DNA of 50,876 nt. Source: a virus. Below the pieces are notes generated by a model. It was not told the DNA's origin. It was given only the letters and a program-made list of their open reading frames with translations, and did no database searches. Shown piece after piece: positions 40,378 through 48,175 of this stretch (position 1 is its first letter; the number at the start of each line of letters is the position of its first letter). The stretch covers positions 1 to 50,876 of IMG/VR virus record IMGVR_UViG_3300032323_001363; one strand, written 5' to 3'. Made by a program: the position numbers and the translations under genes.

Positions 40378-41477
40378 TGAGCAAACAACAATATAATTTA
40401 ACACAGAACACAGACTATCTTAATCGTAAGATGTTTCTAGATCCAGCAGGACCTGTAACCATACAACGATTTGAAGAAGTAAAATATAAAAAGGTTGCAG
40501 ACTTTGAAACTACCGCACGTGGTTTCTTTTGGGTTCCTGAAGAAATCAGTCTAGCCAAAGATGCAAATGATTTTAAGGAAGCCAGCGATGCAGTTAAACA
40601 TATCTTCACTAGTAACCTGCTTAGGCAAACTGCTCTTGACAGTCTGCAAGGTCGCGGCCCAAGTCAAATCTTTACTCCGGTCGTAAGTCTTCCAGAACTA
40701 GAAGCATTGGTCTACAACTGGACATTCTTTGAAACTAACATTCACAGTCGCAGTTACAGCCACATCATCCGCAACATTTACAATGTGCCCAAGGAAGTGT
40801 TCAATACTATCCACGACACACAACCCATTGTGGATATGGCATCTAGTATAGGACTATATTATGAAAAATTGCACATGATCAACTGTCGTAAAGAATTAGG
40901 TGAAACAATTGATGAATACGAACACATCAAAGCAATTTGGTTAGCCCTTAATGCCAGTTACGGTCTAGAAGCATTCCGCTTTATGGTATCATTTGCCACA
41001 AGTCTAGCAATGGTAGAAAACAAGATCTTCATTGGCAATGGCAACATTATCAGCCTCATCCTACAAGACGAATTGTTACACAAAGGTTGGACTGCTTGGA
41101 TGATTAATCAAGCGGTCAAAGAAGATGAACGATTTGCTCGAGCCAAAGCAGAATGCGAAGCAGAAGTATATCAAATGTATATAGATGTTATTCGTGAAGA
41201 AAAATCGTGGGCAGAGTATCTGTTCCAAAAAGGTCCAGTTATTGGACTTAATGCAAACATCCTCAAAGACTTTGTTGATTATACAGCCGCAGTGGCTCTA
41301 AAAGAAATTGGAATTAAATATAATAATCCTGCACCAAAGTCTACACCAATACCTTGGTTTAACAAACACAGTGATACCAGTAAGAAACAGACTGCTTTGC
41401 AAGAAAACGAAAGCACCAACTATGTTATTGGTGTGATGAGTGAAAATATTGACTATGAGGCTTTGCCGACTATATAA
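40377..41477 (+). CDS. nrdB: Class I ribonucleotide reductase beta subunit (366 aa)
   Basis: The radical-Tyr motif is ETNIHSRSYSHIIRNI. Di-iron ligands are in WVPEEISLAKDANDF (Glu, Asp), ETNIHSRSY and LNASYGLEAFRFMVSFA ... LILQDELLHKGW (Glu, His). This is NrdB of class Ia with a conventional Tyr. Length is normal (E. coli 376). The start at 40377 overlaps the aldolase stop (TAATGA). It forms the active enzyme with NrdA and feeds DNA synthesis. Confidence 0.96.
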   Translation: MSKQQYNLTQNTDYLNRKMFLDPAGPVTIQRFEEVKYKKVADFETTARGFFWVPEEISLAKDANDFKEASDAVKHIFTSNLLRQTALDSLQGRGPSQIFTPVVSLPELEALVYNWTFFETNIHSRSYSHIIRNIYNVPKEVFNTIHDTQPIVDMASSIGLYYEKLHMINCRKELGETIDEYEHIKAIWLALNASYGLEAFRFMVSFATSLAMVENKIFIGNGNIISLILQDELLHKGWTAWMINQAVKEDERFARAKAECEAEVYQMYIDVIREEKSWAEYLFQKGPVIGLNANILKDFVDYTAAVALKEIGIKYNNPAPKSTPIPWFNKHSDTSKKQTALQENESTNYVIGVMSENIDYEALPTI

Positions 41478-41479
41478 TT

Positions 41480-41650
41480 ATGAACTATAAAGCACAGTAT
41501 AAAATGCGTAGCCCTTTTGATTCATGGAAGAACGCTAGTTCTTTTGGTAATGAATCAGCGGCTATAGCAGAAGCACTAAGAAAAAAACGTGCCGGTGCTT
41601 TGTTAGTTAGAGTAGTTGACAGCAAAGGTAAAGTAGTTTATTCAGCATAG
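41480..41650 (+). CDS. Small basic protein (56 aa)
   Basis: Reads MNYKAQYKMRSPFDSWKNAS and ends GKVVYSA. Starts 2 nt after nrdB. It is a basic mixed alpha/beta protein without a recognised family, embedded between nrdB and glutaredoxin, so it is likely to belong to this operon. Similar short proteins lie beside RNR genes in other phages only in position. Confidence 0.7.
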   Translation: MNYKAQYKMRSPFDSWKNASSFGNESAAIAEALRKKRAGALLVRVVDSKGKVVYSA

Positions 41651-41661
41651 AAAGGAAAAAA

Positions 41662-41901
41662 ATGAGAGCGGTTGTATGGAGCAAGTATCACTGCCCTTAT
41701 TGTGATCAAGCAAAAGCATTGTTGACAAAAAAGGGCATTCAATTTGAAGAACGCAAGATAGGCGACGGTTATACCAAAGAAGAATTATTAGAAGCGGTAC
41801 CGAACGCAAGAACAGTCCCACAAATTTTTCTAGATGAAAAATTAATTGGTGGATTTACAGAACTAAAAAAATTCTTTGATCAAGGAGACGGAAGTCTTTA
41901 A
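41662..41901 (+). CDS. Glutaredoxin (79 aa)
   Basis: CPYCDQAKALL (CPYC active site), RTVPQIFLDEKLIGGFTEL (cis-Pro and GG) are complete; a typical single-domain glutaredoxin. AAAGGAAAAA provides the ribosome site. It would reduce the C-terminal cysteine pair of NrdA, whose genes lie just upstream. Confidence 0.95.
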   Translation: MRAVVWSKYHCPYCDQAKALLTKKGIQFEERKIGDGYTKEELLEAVPNARTVPQIFLDEKLIGGFTELKKFFDQGDGSL

Positions 41902-41910
41902 CCGTAATTT

Positions 41911-44067
41911 ATGGGATGGTTCAACGAATTTCACAAGAAGAACAAACAAAGACCAGTAAGGGAAGTCAATGATCACGACAAGCATCAAGCCATGCTCGAT
42001 GCTATTGCACCTTATGCAAAATCAAAAGTCCAGTCGAACTTAACAGAAGTTACGATATCTAAATCAACAAAAAATACCAAAGTATGTTTTATATTGATGC
42101 CAGAGTGGGCTACAAACTTCCCTCCTTACAATCTTGCTAGATTAAATTCTGTAGTAAAAGAATCTGGATACGATTCTAAATGTCTAGATTTAAATGTTAA
42201 ATCTTGGAATTATTATAAACATAATTTAGAAGAACAGATAGATTTTGATCCTTGGAGCGGACCTAGGGATTGGTGTTGGGTTGGAGACAACTATTACAAA
42301 AATATTCATCAACACCTAGAACCTTTTTATAGACAACAAATAGAAGAAATTAAAAAATTCAAGCCCGATGTCATAGGTTTCACTATCTACTATTGTAATT
42401 TTGAATCAGTGAAATGGATGTCAGCAGAACTAAGAAAAGAAATTCCTAATATTAAAATTGTAGTCGGTGGCCCACATATGCAAGCGAGGCCAATAGTAGA
42501 TGAAATTTTTGATTTTGGTGTTGCTGGAGAAGGTGAATTATTGATTCTAGAACTATTAGAAGAAATAGAAAACGGAAATCTTAATGTTGATTATAGATTG
42601 CGTTATCAACCCGAAGAACAGCGACTTAATCTTAACAGTCTTCCTCTACCAGATTACAGCGATATAGATTTTAACGAGTACGCTGTACCTAACGGTATTA
42701 ACAGCGAACTTAGCAGAGGATGTACTGCTAAATGTACCTTCTGCGAAGAAACACATTTTTGGAAATACAGACAGCGTCAAGCAGTAGATGTTATACAAGA
42801 GATAGAAACACTATACTATACTAAAGGCACGGATGTTGTATGGTTCCTAGACAGTCTTGTCAACGGCAACCTTAACGAACTGAGAGCATTCGCTAAAGGA
42901 ATAATTGCTAAAGGTATTAAAATAAAATGGGTAGGCTATTGTCGTAATGACGGGAGGATGGACGCAGACTATTATAAAGATCTAGCAGAAAGCGGATGCT
43001 TTATGTTGAGTTATGGTTGCGAATCTGCCAGTCAGAGAGTGTTAGACGACATTGCTAAAGGAACCACCACAGCCGATATGGAACAGAATTTTAGGGATGG
43101 ATCTGCTGTAGGAATAAAAGCACATACCAATTGGATAGTGGGATTCCCTACAGAAGGTTATCAAGATTTCGCAGATACTATGACGTTTATATGGCGTAAT
43201 AGAAATAACGGTATAGTTGATATTTCTCCAGGGTTTGGATTTGGTCTTTCTGTATCAACTATTGCAGGTCAGAATCCAGCAAGATTTAATTTACTCGATC
43301 ACAAATACATGGACACATGGATTACCAAAGACTTTAAACTTGGTAAACTGCATGTGTTGTCTAGAGTAAAATCTTTTGCTATTTTCTTACAACACTTGAT
43401 CAGCAAAGAAGATATTGCAATATCTCATAGACCCAATCTTCCTAAATTACATTACAAGTTAAATTGGAAAAATCCTAAAAACATTAAAGAAATAGAATAC
43501 GAACAATTTGATTACAACATCATTGAGCCCAATATTAATCCTTTTGCTGACACCTTAGTTAATGAGATGTTTGTTTTGTTTAGGATGTTATGGAGAACAA
43601 GAGGTGCTTATAGTATTGAAGTGATATTTGATGAAGATCTAGATATGAAAGAATTTGGAGATCGTAACGCTGGACCTTATTGGGCTAAACAGAAATTTGA
43701 AATAGATGAACACGGTTTATGGAAAGCACACTTTACCTTTAAATTTAAACAGCCTGAAAGTTTAATAGATCCTCCAGACCCACTCACTCCTAGAATTCCG
43801 TTTTTTGCACAAGATTATTCTAGAGTACAAACTAACAACGCCAAAAGAGCCAAAAAATTAGCCAAGCCAAGTTGGGGAGACGAAGGACGATCTCATGAAG
43901 AATTCCATGCTTTATTAGAAGAAGAAAAATTATTAAATTCTACAGTTGACTTATCTTTCGAATATGAATGGCAGGGTCAAGGCGATTGGTCTAATCCAGA
44001 AAGATTTCGTGTAGAACCATCTAAGGGCAAAATTAAAAAAATTACCCCTATAATTCCCACAACATAA
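41911..44067 (+). CDS. B12-binding-domain radical SAM protein (718 aa)
   Basis: Residues ~50-230 form a B12-binding-like Rossmann domain (VCFILMPEWATNFPPYNLARL, IVVGGPHMQARPIVDEIF, VAGEGELL). The radical SAM motif is SRGCTAKCTFCEETHFW (CxxxCxxC). VGFPTEGYQDF and a SYGCESASQRVLDDIAKG helix follow, in the usual order. The C-terminal ~250 residues are unique. Members are methylases or ring-forming enzymes; substrate unknown. The cobalamin-binding DxHxxG is not obvious. The gene has no clear Shine-Dalgarno. Confidence 0.9.
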   Translation: MGWFNEFHKKNKQRPVREVNDHDKHQAMLDAIAPYAKSKVQSNLTEVTISKSTKNTKVCFILMPEWATNFPPYNLARLNSVVKESGYDSKCLDLNVKSWNYYKHNLEEQIDFDPWSGPRDWCWVGDNYYKNIHQHLEPFYRQQIEEIKKFKPDVIGFTIYYCNFESVKWMSAELRKEIPNIKIVVGGPHMQARPIVDEIFDFGVAGEGELLILELLEEIENGNLNVDYRLRYQPEEQRLNLNSLPLPDYSDIDFNEYAVPNGINSELSRGCTAKCTFCEETHFWKYRQRQAVDVIQEIETLYYTKGTDVVWFLDSLVNGNLNELRAFAKGIIAKGIKIKWVGYCRNDGRMDADYYKDLAESGCFMLSYGCESASQRVLDDIAKGTTTADMEQNFRDGSAVGIKAHTNWIVGFPTEGYQDFADTMTFIWRNRNNGIVDISPGFGFGLSVSTIAGQNPARFNLLDHKYMDTWITKDFKLGKLHVLSRVKSFAIFLQHLISKEDIAISHRPNLPKLHYKLNWKNPKNIKEIEYEQFDYNIIEPNINPFADTLVNEMFVLFRMLWRTRGAYSIEVIFDEDLDMKEFGDRNAGPYWAKQKFEIDEHGLWKAHFTFKFKQPESLIDPPDPLTPRIPFFAQDYSRVQTNNAKRAKKLAKPSWGDEGRSHEEFHALLEEEKLLNSTVDLSFEYEWQGQGDWSNPERFRVEPSKGKIKKITPIIPTT

Positions 44068-44071
44068 ATAT
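44064..44071 (+). promoter_or_regulatory. Late-promoter-like motif ATAAATAT
   Basis: Lies 18 nt before the start at 44090; ATAGGAC is a weak ribosome site. Confidence 0.5.
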
Positions 44072-44089
44072 TTCAAAATAGGACAACAT

Positions 44090-44383
44090 ATGTTAATAGA
44101 CAAAGGATTAAGTGCCGGATCAATAGTAACCATGAAATTAATCAATGGTGAAGAAATTATGGCCAAACTAGTTGAAGAAACTGCTGCGGGATTTAAAATT
44201 TCAAAACCTCTATCTCTAAATGCTGGTCCAAAAGGACTAGGAATGATTCCATTTTTGTTTACTGTGGATCACGAAAAAGATATCGTTATTAACAAATCAG
44301 CAGTAATGGCTATTACTACTACTGAACAAGAGTTTGCTAATCAATACACTCAAGGTACCACAGGTATCGCTATTGCAGGATAA
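44090..44383 (+). CDS. LSm-like small phage protein (97 aa)
   Basis: The N-terminal half (VTMKLINGEEIMAKLVEETAAGFKISKP) reads as a small SH3-like or LSm-like beta-barrel. The second half has ITTTEQEF and a Gly/Thr/Ala tail. The family is found in marine phages; function is not known, RNA binding is possible. It lies 2 nt before the PAAR gene. Confidence 0.6.
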   Translation: MLIDKGLSAGSIVTMKLINGEEIMAKLVEETAAGFKISKPLSLNAGPKGLGMIPFLFTVDHEKDIVINKSAVMAITTTEQEFANQYTQGTTGIAIAG

Positions 44384-44385
44384 TC

Positions 44386-44649
44386 ATGCCAGGAGTCAGC
44401 AGAGTAGGAACAGATAAAGCAGGTGGTACCATTGTTGGTAATCTTGCCCCTACGGTCTTAGTTAATGGTTCACCTATTGCTGTAAAAGGTGCAGCAGTAG
44501 CTGGACACGGGCGAGCACCGCATTCGGGTCCTGTAATGAGCGGCAGCAGTGGTACAGTTAAAGCCAATGGAATTTCTATTTGTCGTGCTGGAGACTCTGC
44601 TACCTGCGGTCATGCTGCTTCGGGCAGCGGCAATGTTATAGCAGGTTAA
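44386..44649 (+). CDS. PAAR-domain spike-tip protein (87 aa)
   Basis: Repeated VNGSPIAVKGAAVAGHG, VKANGISICRAGDSATCGHAASG segments with His and Cys metal ligands are typical of PAAR proteins (T4 gp5.4-like). It would cap the central baseplate spike and help pierce the outer membrane. Length equals the family (~85-100 aa). Its next-door partner is the LSm-like gene, and the DUF454 gene follows after 1 nt. Confidence 0.93.
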   Translation: MPGVSRVGTDKAGGTIVGNLAPTVLVNGSPIAVKGAAVAGHGRAPHSGPVMSGSSGTVKANGISICRAGDSATCGHAASGSGNVIAG

Positions 44650-44650
44650 T

Positions 44651-45061
44651 ATGAAAAAATTATTTTGGAACATTTTAGGATTCTTAAGTTTAGGCATGGC
44701 CTATATTGGAATCATTACTCCCGGCGTACCCTATAGTATCTTTGTGGTATTTGCTGCTTACTGTTTTAGCAAAGGCAGCGAGCGTATGCATCGTTGGATT
44801 TACAATCATAAAATATTCGGACCATTCTTAACTAACTGGAATGAACGACGTGTGTTTCCACAAAAGATGCGTTACCTAATGTTAGGCATGATGACATTGA
44901 GTTTGTGCATTATGTTTTTCACAGGAGTGAAACCTATAGGAATTTTATCTACCGCAGTGTTTATGGCTCTAGTGGCTGTGTGGGCATGGCGTTTTCCAAA
45001 TTCTGTAGAAGAACACGATCGTCGTAAAGCAGAAGGTAAGAGGATCGGATGGCTCAAGTAA
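44651..45061 (+). CDS. DUF454/YbaN-like inner-membrane protein (136 aa)
   Basis: The N-terminus KKLFWNILGFLSLGMAYIGIITPGVPYSIFVVFAAYCFSKGSERMHRWI is the YbaN/DUF454 signature (LPTTPFLLLA analogue and SERFHxWL). Two further hydrophobic segments lie at ~77-92 and ~95-115. It ends with a basic tail. Function in bacteria is unknown. It overlaps the next oxygenase by 13 nt. Confidence 0.85.
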   Translation: MKKLFWNILGFLSLGMAYIGIITPGVPYSIFVVFAAYCFSKGSERMHRWIYNHKIFGPFLTNWNERRVFPQKMRYLMLGMMTLSLCIMFFTGVKPIGILSTAVFMALVAVWAWRFPNSVEEHDRRKAEGKRIGWLK

Positions 45062-45696
45062 ACTATACCGTACATAAATTATTTCCTACTCCTGTATATA
45101 GAAGTAAAGTAAGCGTTGATACACTAACATATCATAAGTTGACTAATGGGTTTGAGTGGGAAGTGCCTGATAATTACGGCAACGATATTATTACTCATAA
45201 AGAAACTAAGGAAAGACACATCTTAGATCTTCCTCAGTTCTCCGGTTTAAAAAAACAAGTTCAGAATCATGTAAACACATTTGCTTTTGATATTCTTTCC
45301 TGTCAAAAAAATATCTCATGGGAAATTACAACCTCTTGGGTAAATGAAGTAGTTAAAGGCGGATACAGTGCTATGCACACTCACGCCAACAGTCTTATCA
45401 GTGGTACTTTGTATTTGAATGTAGATGAACGATCTGGAGGTTTGGCTTTCCATAAAGAGCCATCTTACAAACCGTTGTGGCATGACACTATAAGAATTGA
45501 TTTTGATCAAATTACAGACTTTACAACTGAAGCCAGTGTATTTCTTCCTGCACAAAATGATATATTGTTATTTCCTAGTGTACTGGCACACAGCGTTTTG
45601 ATTAATGAATCTGATATTGTTAGGTATAGTCTAGCATTCAATGTATTTCCTAGAGGTGTATTTGGTCAGGGCGGAAATAGCGAACTGACATTATGA
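45049..45696 (+). CDS. 2OG-Fe(II) oxygenase, TIGR02466-like (215 aa)
   Basis: KLFPTPVYRSKV at the start; GGYSAMHTHANSLISGTLYLN supplies metal His. LLFPSVLAHSVLINESDIVRYSLAFN holds the distal His and the Arg for 2-oxoglutarate. It is a tandem paralogue of the next gene, with a 4-nt overlap. The product's target is unknown; phage capsid or tail proteins next door (PAAR) are candidates. Confidence 0.82.
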   Translation: MAQVNYTVHKLFPTPVYRSKVSVDTLTYHKLTNGFEWEVPDNYGNDIITHKETKERHILDLPQFSGLKKQVQNHVNTFAFDILSCQKNISWEITTSWVNEVVKGGYSAMHTHANSLISGTLYLNVDERSGGLAFHKEPSYKPLWHDTIRIDFDQITDFTTEASVFLPAQNDILLFPSVLAHSVLINESDIVRYSLAFNVFPRGVFGQGGNSELTL

Positions 45697-46334
45697 AACA
45701 CAGTCTTACACCGTTGTTTGCAATTCCATTATATCAGGCAAACATAGGAAAAGATCATCAAGAAATAGATTTTATTAAAAAACAAGAGTTCTCACGTATG
45801 CCGGCTGACAACGGTAGTTACACTGTAAATAAACGAGTTTTAGATCTTGTAGAATTAAAAAATCTTAGAGAAAAAATACAATCTCATATTGATCATTTTA
45901 TGTACGAAGTTTTAGACTGTGACAATCAACTATCTTTTGAAATACAAAACAGTTGGGTAAATCAACACAACAAGAATGATTTTGCCGGATCTCACAGACA
46001 TTCGAATAGTATTATTAGCGGAGTATATTATCCAGAAGTTGACGATCAAAGCGGTGCTATAGTTTTTCAAAAAGACAAAAGTTATTACAATCTTTGGACT
46101 GATACCATAGAAATAGGATTTAATTATCAAAAGCACAGCAGACAAGATAAGTTAAATGTTTTTAATGCTGATGCTTGGGGAATATACCCACAACCTGGGG
46201 ATATTGTTCTGTTTCCCAGCCTATTGTACCACTCTGTTACAGAAAACCATTCAAATAACGTTAGATATAGTTTGGCTTTTAATGTATTTCCCAAAGGCGA
46301 TTTTGGCGATCATATTAACAATTTGAAATTATAG
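45693..46334 (+). CDS. 2OG-Fe(II) oxygenase, TIGR02466-like (213 aa)
   Basis: PLFAIPLYQANIG opens, then FAGSHRHSNSIISGVYYPEVD and IVLFPSLLYHSVTENHSNNVRYSLAFNVFPKG. It follows the previous gene in every block and shares the ending YSLAFNVFP, so the pair arose by duplication. Both keep His, His and Arg. Whether they have different targets cannot be told. Confidence 0.82.
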   Translation: MKHSLTPLFAIPLYQANIGKDHQEIDFIKKQEFSRMPADNGSYTVNKRVLDLVELKNLREKIQSHIDHFMYEVLDCDNQLSFEIQNSWVNQHNKNDFAGSHRHSNSIISGVYYPEVDDQSGAIVFQKDKSYYNLWTDTIEIGFNYQKHSRQDKLNVFNADAWGIYPQPGDIVLFPSLLYHSVTENHSNNVRYSLAFNVFPKGDFGDHINNLKL

Positions 46335-46360
46335 ATATTGACATCTCTGCTTAAAGATGC

Positions 46361-46368
46361 TTAAATAG
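46361..46368 (+). promoter_or_regulatory. Late-promoter-like motif TTAAATAG
   Basis: Begins the ~110-nt leader of the cold-shock gene; TTGACA lies upstream at 46339-46344. Confidence 0.35.
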
Positions 46369-46373
46369 CATAT

Positions 46374-46439
46374 ATGAAGATTTTGTTAGATAGAGTAATT
46401 GAGACAGGCAGTAACCTTTGTGTTAGTACCGCGAGATGA
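46374..46439 (+). CDS. Possible upstream peptide in the csp leader (21 aa)
   Basis: MKILLDRVIETGSNLCVSTA plus Arg, stop at 46437. There is no strong ribosome site. It may be a leader peptide or chance frame; it resembles neither a targeting leader nor a known attenuator. Confidence 0.25.
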   Translation: MKILLDRVIETGSNLCVSTAR

Positions 46440-46481
46440 AATAGACAGACCAGTAATATACAACACAAAGGAAAAAGTAAC

Positions 46482-46685
46482 ATGACAACAGGAAAAGTAA
46501 AATGGTTTAATGATGCCAAGGGTTTTGGTTTCATCACTCCAGACAACGGTGGCGCAGATTTGTTTGCACACTTTTCACAGATTAATTCGAGCGGTTTTAA
46601 AAGCCTGCAAGAAGGACAGAGTGTAAGGTTTGATATAGTTATGGGACCGAAAGGTCAGCAGGCTAGCAACATTCAACCTGCCTAA
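46482..46685 (+). CDS. Cold-shock domain protein (67 aa)
   Basis: [31 protein letters not shown] contains RNP1 (KGFGFI) and RNP2 (DLFAHF), the single-strand nucleic-acid-binding faces of the CspA fold. It melts RNA structure and could help translation of phage mRNA. The ~110-nt leader may regulate it, as in host csp genes. AAAGGAAAAA is the ribosome site. Confidence 0.95.
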   Translation: MTTGKVKWFNDAKGFGFITPDNGGADLFAHFSQINSSGFKSLQEGQSVRFDIVMGPKGQQASNIQPA

Positions 46686-46690
46686 TTAGT

Positions 46691-46759
46691 ATGAAACTGT
46701 ATCACATAATTGTAGTGGCTCTTATTGCTACGTTTATTTGGATACATTTTTACATGTAA
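46691..46759 (+). CDS. Tiny membrane peptide (22 aa)
   Basis: MKLYHIIVVALIATFIWIHF, Tyr, Met, stop: a single hydrophobic helix. It lies 5 nt after csp and has no clear ribosome site of its own. It may be a small holin-like, toxin-like or membrane regulator, or a chance frame. Confidence 0.35.
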   Translation: MKLYHIIVVALIATFIWIHFYM

Positions 46760-46768
46760 GGGAATAAT

Positions 46769-46840
46769 ATGGAATCTGACTACAGTTTTGCTATTGGAAT
46801 AATAGTAGTTGTTGTTGTTTTTTTCTTAGTCCTTTATTGA
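46769..46840 (+). CDS. Tiny membrane peptide (23 aa)
   Basis: MESDYSFAIGIIVVVVVFFL, Val, Leu, Tyr, stop: one transmembrane helix with an acidic N-terminus. AAGGGAATA lies upstream at 46758-46766 as ribosome site, better than for the previous peptide. It is just before the tmRNA gene. Confidence 0.42.
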   Translation: MESDYSFAIGIIVVVVVFFLVLY

Positions 46841-46849
46841 AGTTATTGC

Positions 46850-47210
46850 TGTAAGAAGCAAAGAGAAAAGTGTTCTGGACGCGGGTTCGACTCCCGCCTG
46901 GTCCACCATAAAACACATTGGGCTGGTCGTAAATTCATTGTTGGACTTTAAGACTTAGTGTGTTTTATAATGGGCCAGTCATGGTTTCGACAGGGCAAAG
47001 AGTAACAGAGTGGACAGCACGGTAATGCGAAAACCGTAGGGTTGGGGGAACTCGGCCGAAGAAGCAAAAAACGTAAATGCAAACGCAGATACATTCGACT
47101 TTACAGCGTTGAACTTCACTGGTAACACTGTTGCCAATGACAGCAGATTCGCTCTAGCAGCCTAAGAAACTGCAGGTCCGGGGCAACTATGCCTTGTTAA
47201 CCAAAATAGT
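46850..47210 (+). ncRNA. ssrA: Circularly permuted two-piece tmRNA
   Basis: The acceptor piece comes first: T arm GCGGG-TTCGACT-CCCGC (46881-46897), then CTGGTCC-A-CCA (46898-46908). The coding piece starts at GGGCCAG (46972), which pairs with CTGGTCC to give a 7-bp acceptor stem, then TGGTTTCGACAGGG, a standard tmRNA 5' segment. The 63-nt intervening part begins TAAAACACA and ends TGTGTTTTATAAT, so it extends the stem in the precursor. The tag frame ends FALAA then TAA at 47163. This order is the permuted form of alphaproteobacteria and some other groups. Confidence 0.95.
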
Positions 47211-47237
47211 GAAAAGCACCTTCGGGTGCTTTTCTTT
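47211..47237 (+). terminator. Terminator of the tmRNA
   Basis: GAAAAGCACC-TTCG-GGTGCTTTTC: 10-bp stem followed by T's. Confidence 0.9.
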
Positions 47238-47282
47238 TGGTAGAAAATTTACCTCAGTAGATTTTCTTTTATAAGTATCTGT

Positions 47283-48038
47283 ATGAATACTTTAACCGTA
47301 GGCGGATGTAAAATTCCTGTAACAAATAACATACAATCAAATCTAATAGAAATTAAACTAGCGATCGAGTGGGCTTCCGACAATGAAGTTAAATTATTAG
47401 TTACTCCGGAGTGTGCCCTAAGCGGATACCTTTGGGCTCCTGTAGACCAGGATCCAAAAATAAAAGAATTGGCTGAGGCTTTAGAAGAAATAGAAAACTA
47501 CTCTAAAGAAAAGAAAGTTGATTTGATTTTAGGAACAGCATGTTATAATAACAACGGCGATTGGGCAAACACTCAACGTTATATTTTTAATGGTAAGTTT
47601 GTAACCGAATACTCGAAAAATTTATTAATAGATCCTGAATTTATCTATACTAGTAAACGATCACTTCCTCCTATTATAAATTATAATGGTGTAAAGATAT
47701 CTGGACTTATATGCAACGACTTTTGGTCTAATCCAGTGTTATTTCCTAATGGATCTAGTCAACTGCTAGGACACTTGCTACAAAATGAAGTACAGATAGT
47801 ATTTGTCAGCGCCTTTGTTCCAAAAGAACCCGGACCGGAAAATTCTTTTTATCATTGGCATCTTGGACAGATATCCAATATGGGGTTGTACTGCCAATTT
47901 GCTACAGTAGTATCAGATGCATCTACAAATGTTGACGGATCACCTTACGCTGGCCAGCCTGCATGTCCTGTAGGTATTTGGGACATGAGCGGTAAATCTA
48001 TCACAGGCGAAAAGTATTTTAAGCACACATTTTCTTAA
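47283..48038 (+). CDS. Carbon-nitrogen hydrolase (nitrilase superfamily, 251 aa)
   Basis: The Glu-Lys-Cys triad is visible: LLVTPECALSGY (Glu), YSKNLLIDPEF (Lys) and SGLICNDFWSNP (Cys). GTACYNNNGDWANTQRYIFNG also matches. Length is slightly shorter than usual (~260-290). It would hydrolyse an amide or nitrile, maybe glutamine-like or NAD-synthetase-like, but the substrate cannot be read. It is separate from both neighbours. Confidence 0.88.
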   Translation: MNTLTVGGCKIPVTNNIQSNLIEIKLAIEWASDNEVKLLVTPECALSGYLWAPVDQDPKIKELAEALEEIENYSKEKKVDLILGTACYNNNGDWANTQRYIFNGKFVTEYSKNLLIDPEFIYTSKRSLPPIINYNGVKISGLICNDFWSNPVLFPNGSSQLLGHLLQNEVQIVFVSAFVPKEPGPENSFYHWHLGQISNMGLYCQFATVVSDASTNVDGSPYAGQPACPVGIWDMSGKSITGEKYFKHTFS

Positions 48039-48092
48039 ATCGATATTGAAAAAACCTATTAGCGTCATTAAAAAATATTTAGGAAAAACCTA

Positions 48093-48122
48093 TTGATTTT
48101 GTATCTTAATAGGATATATAAT
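48093..48122 (+). promoter_or_regulatory. Sigma70-type promoter of ahpC-ahpD
   Basis: TTGATT (48093-48098) and TATAAT (48117-48122) are 18 nt apart. AAAAACCTATT is repeated (near 48051 and 48085) and CCTAT/ATAGG flank the -35. The leader ends CAACACACACAAGGAGAAG, as in the phasin-like gene. Confidence 0.75.
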
Positions 48123-48175
48123 ATACACATAGAACAGCAGTTCTTAGAAGTTTTCAACACACACAAGGAGAAGAT

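Noticed and set aside
46881-46908. tRNA gene suggested by T arm and CCA
   Set aside because: There is no D or anticodon arm upstream. The acceptor strand pairs with 46972-46978 downstream, so this is the acceptor piece of the permuted tmRNA.
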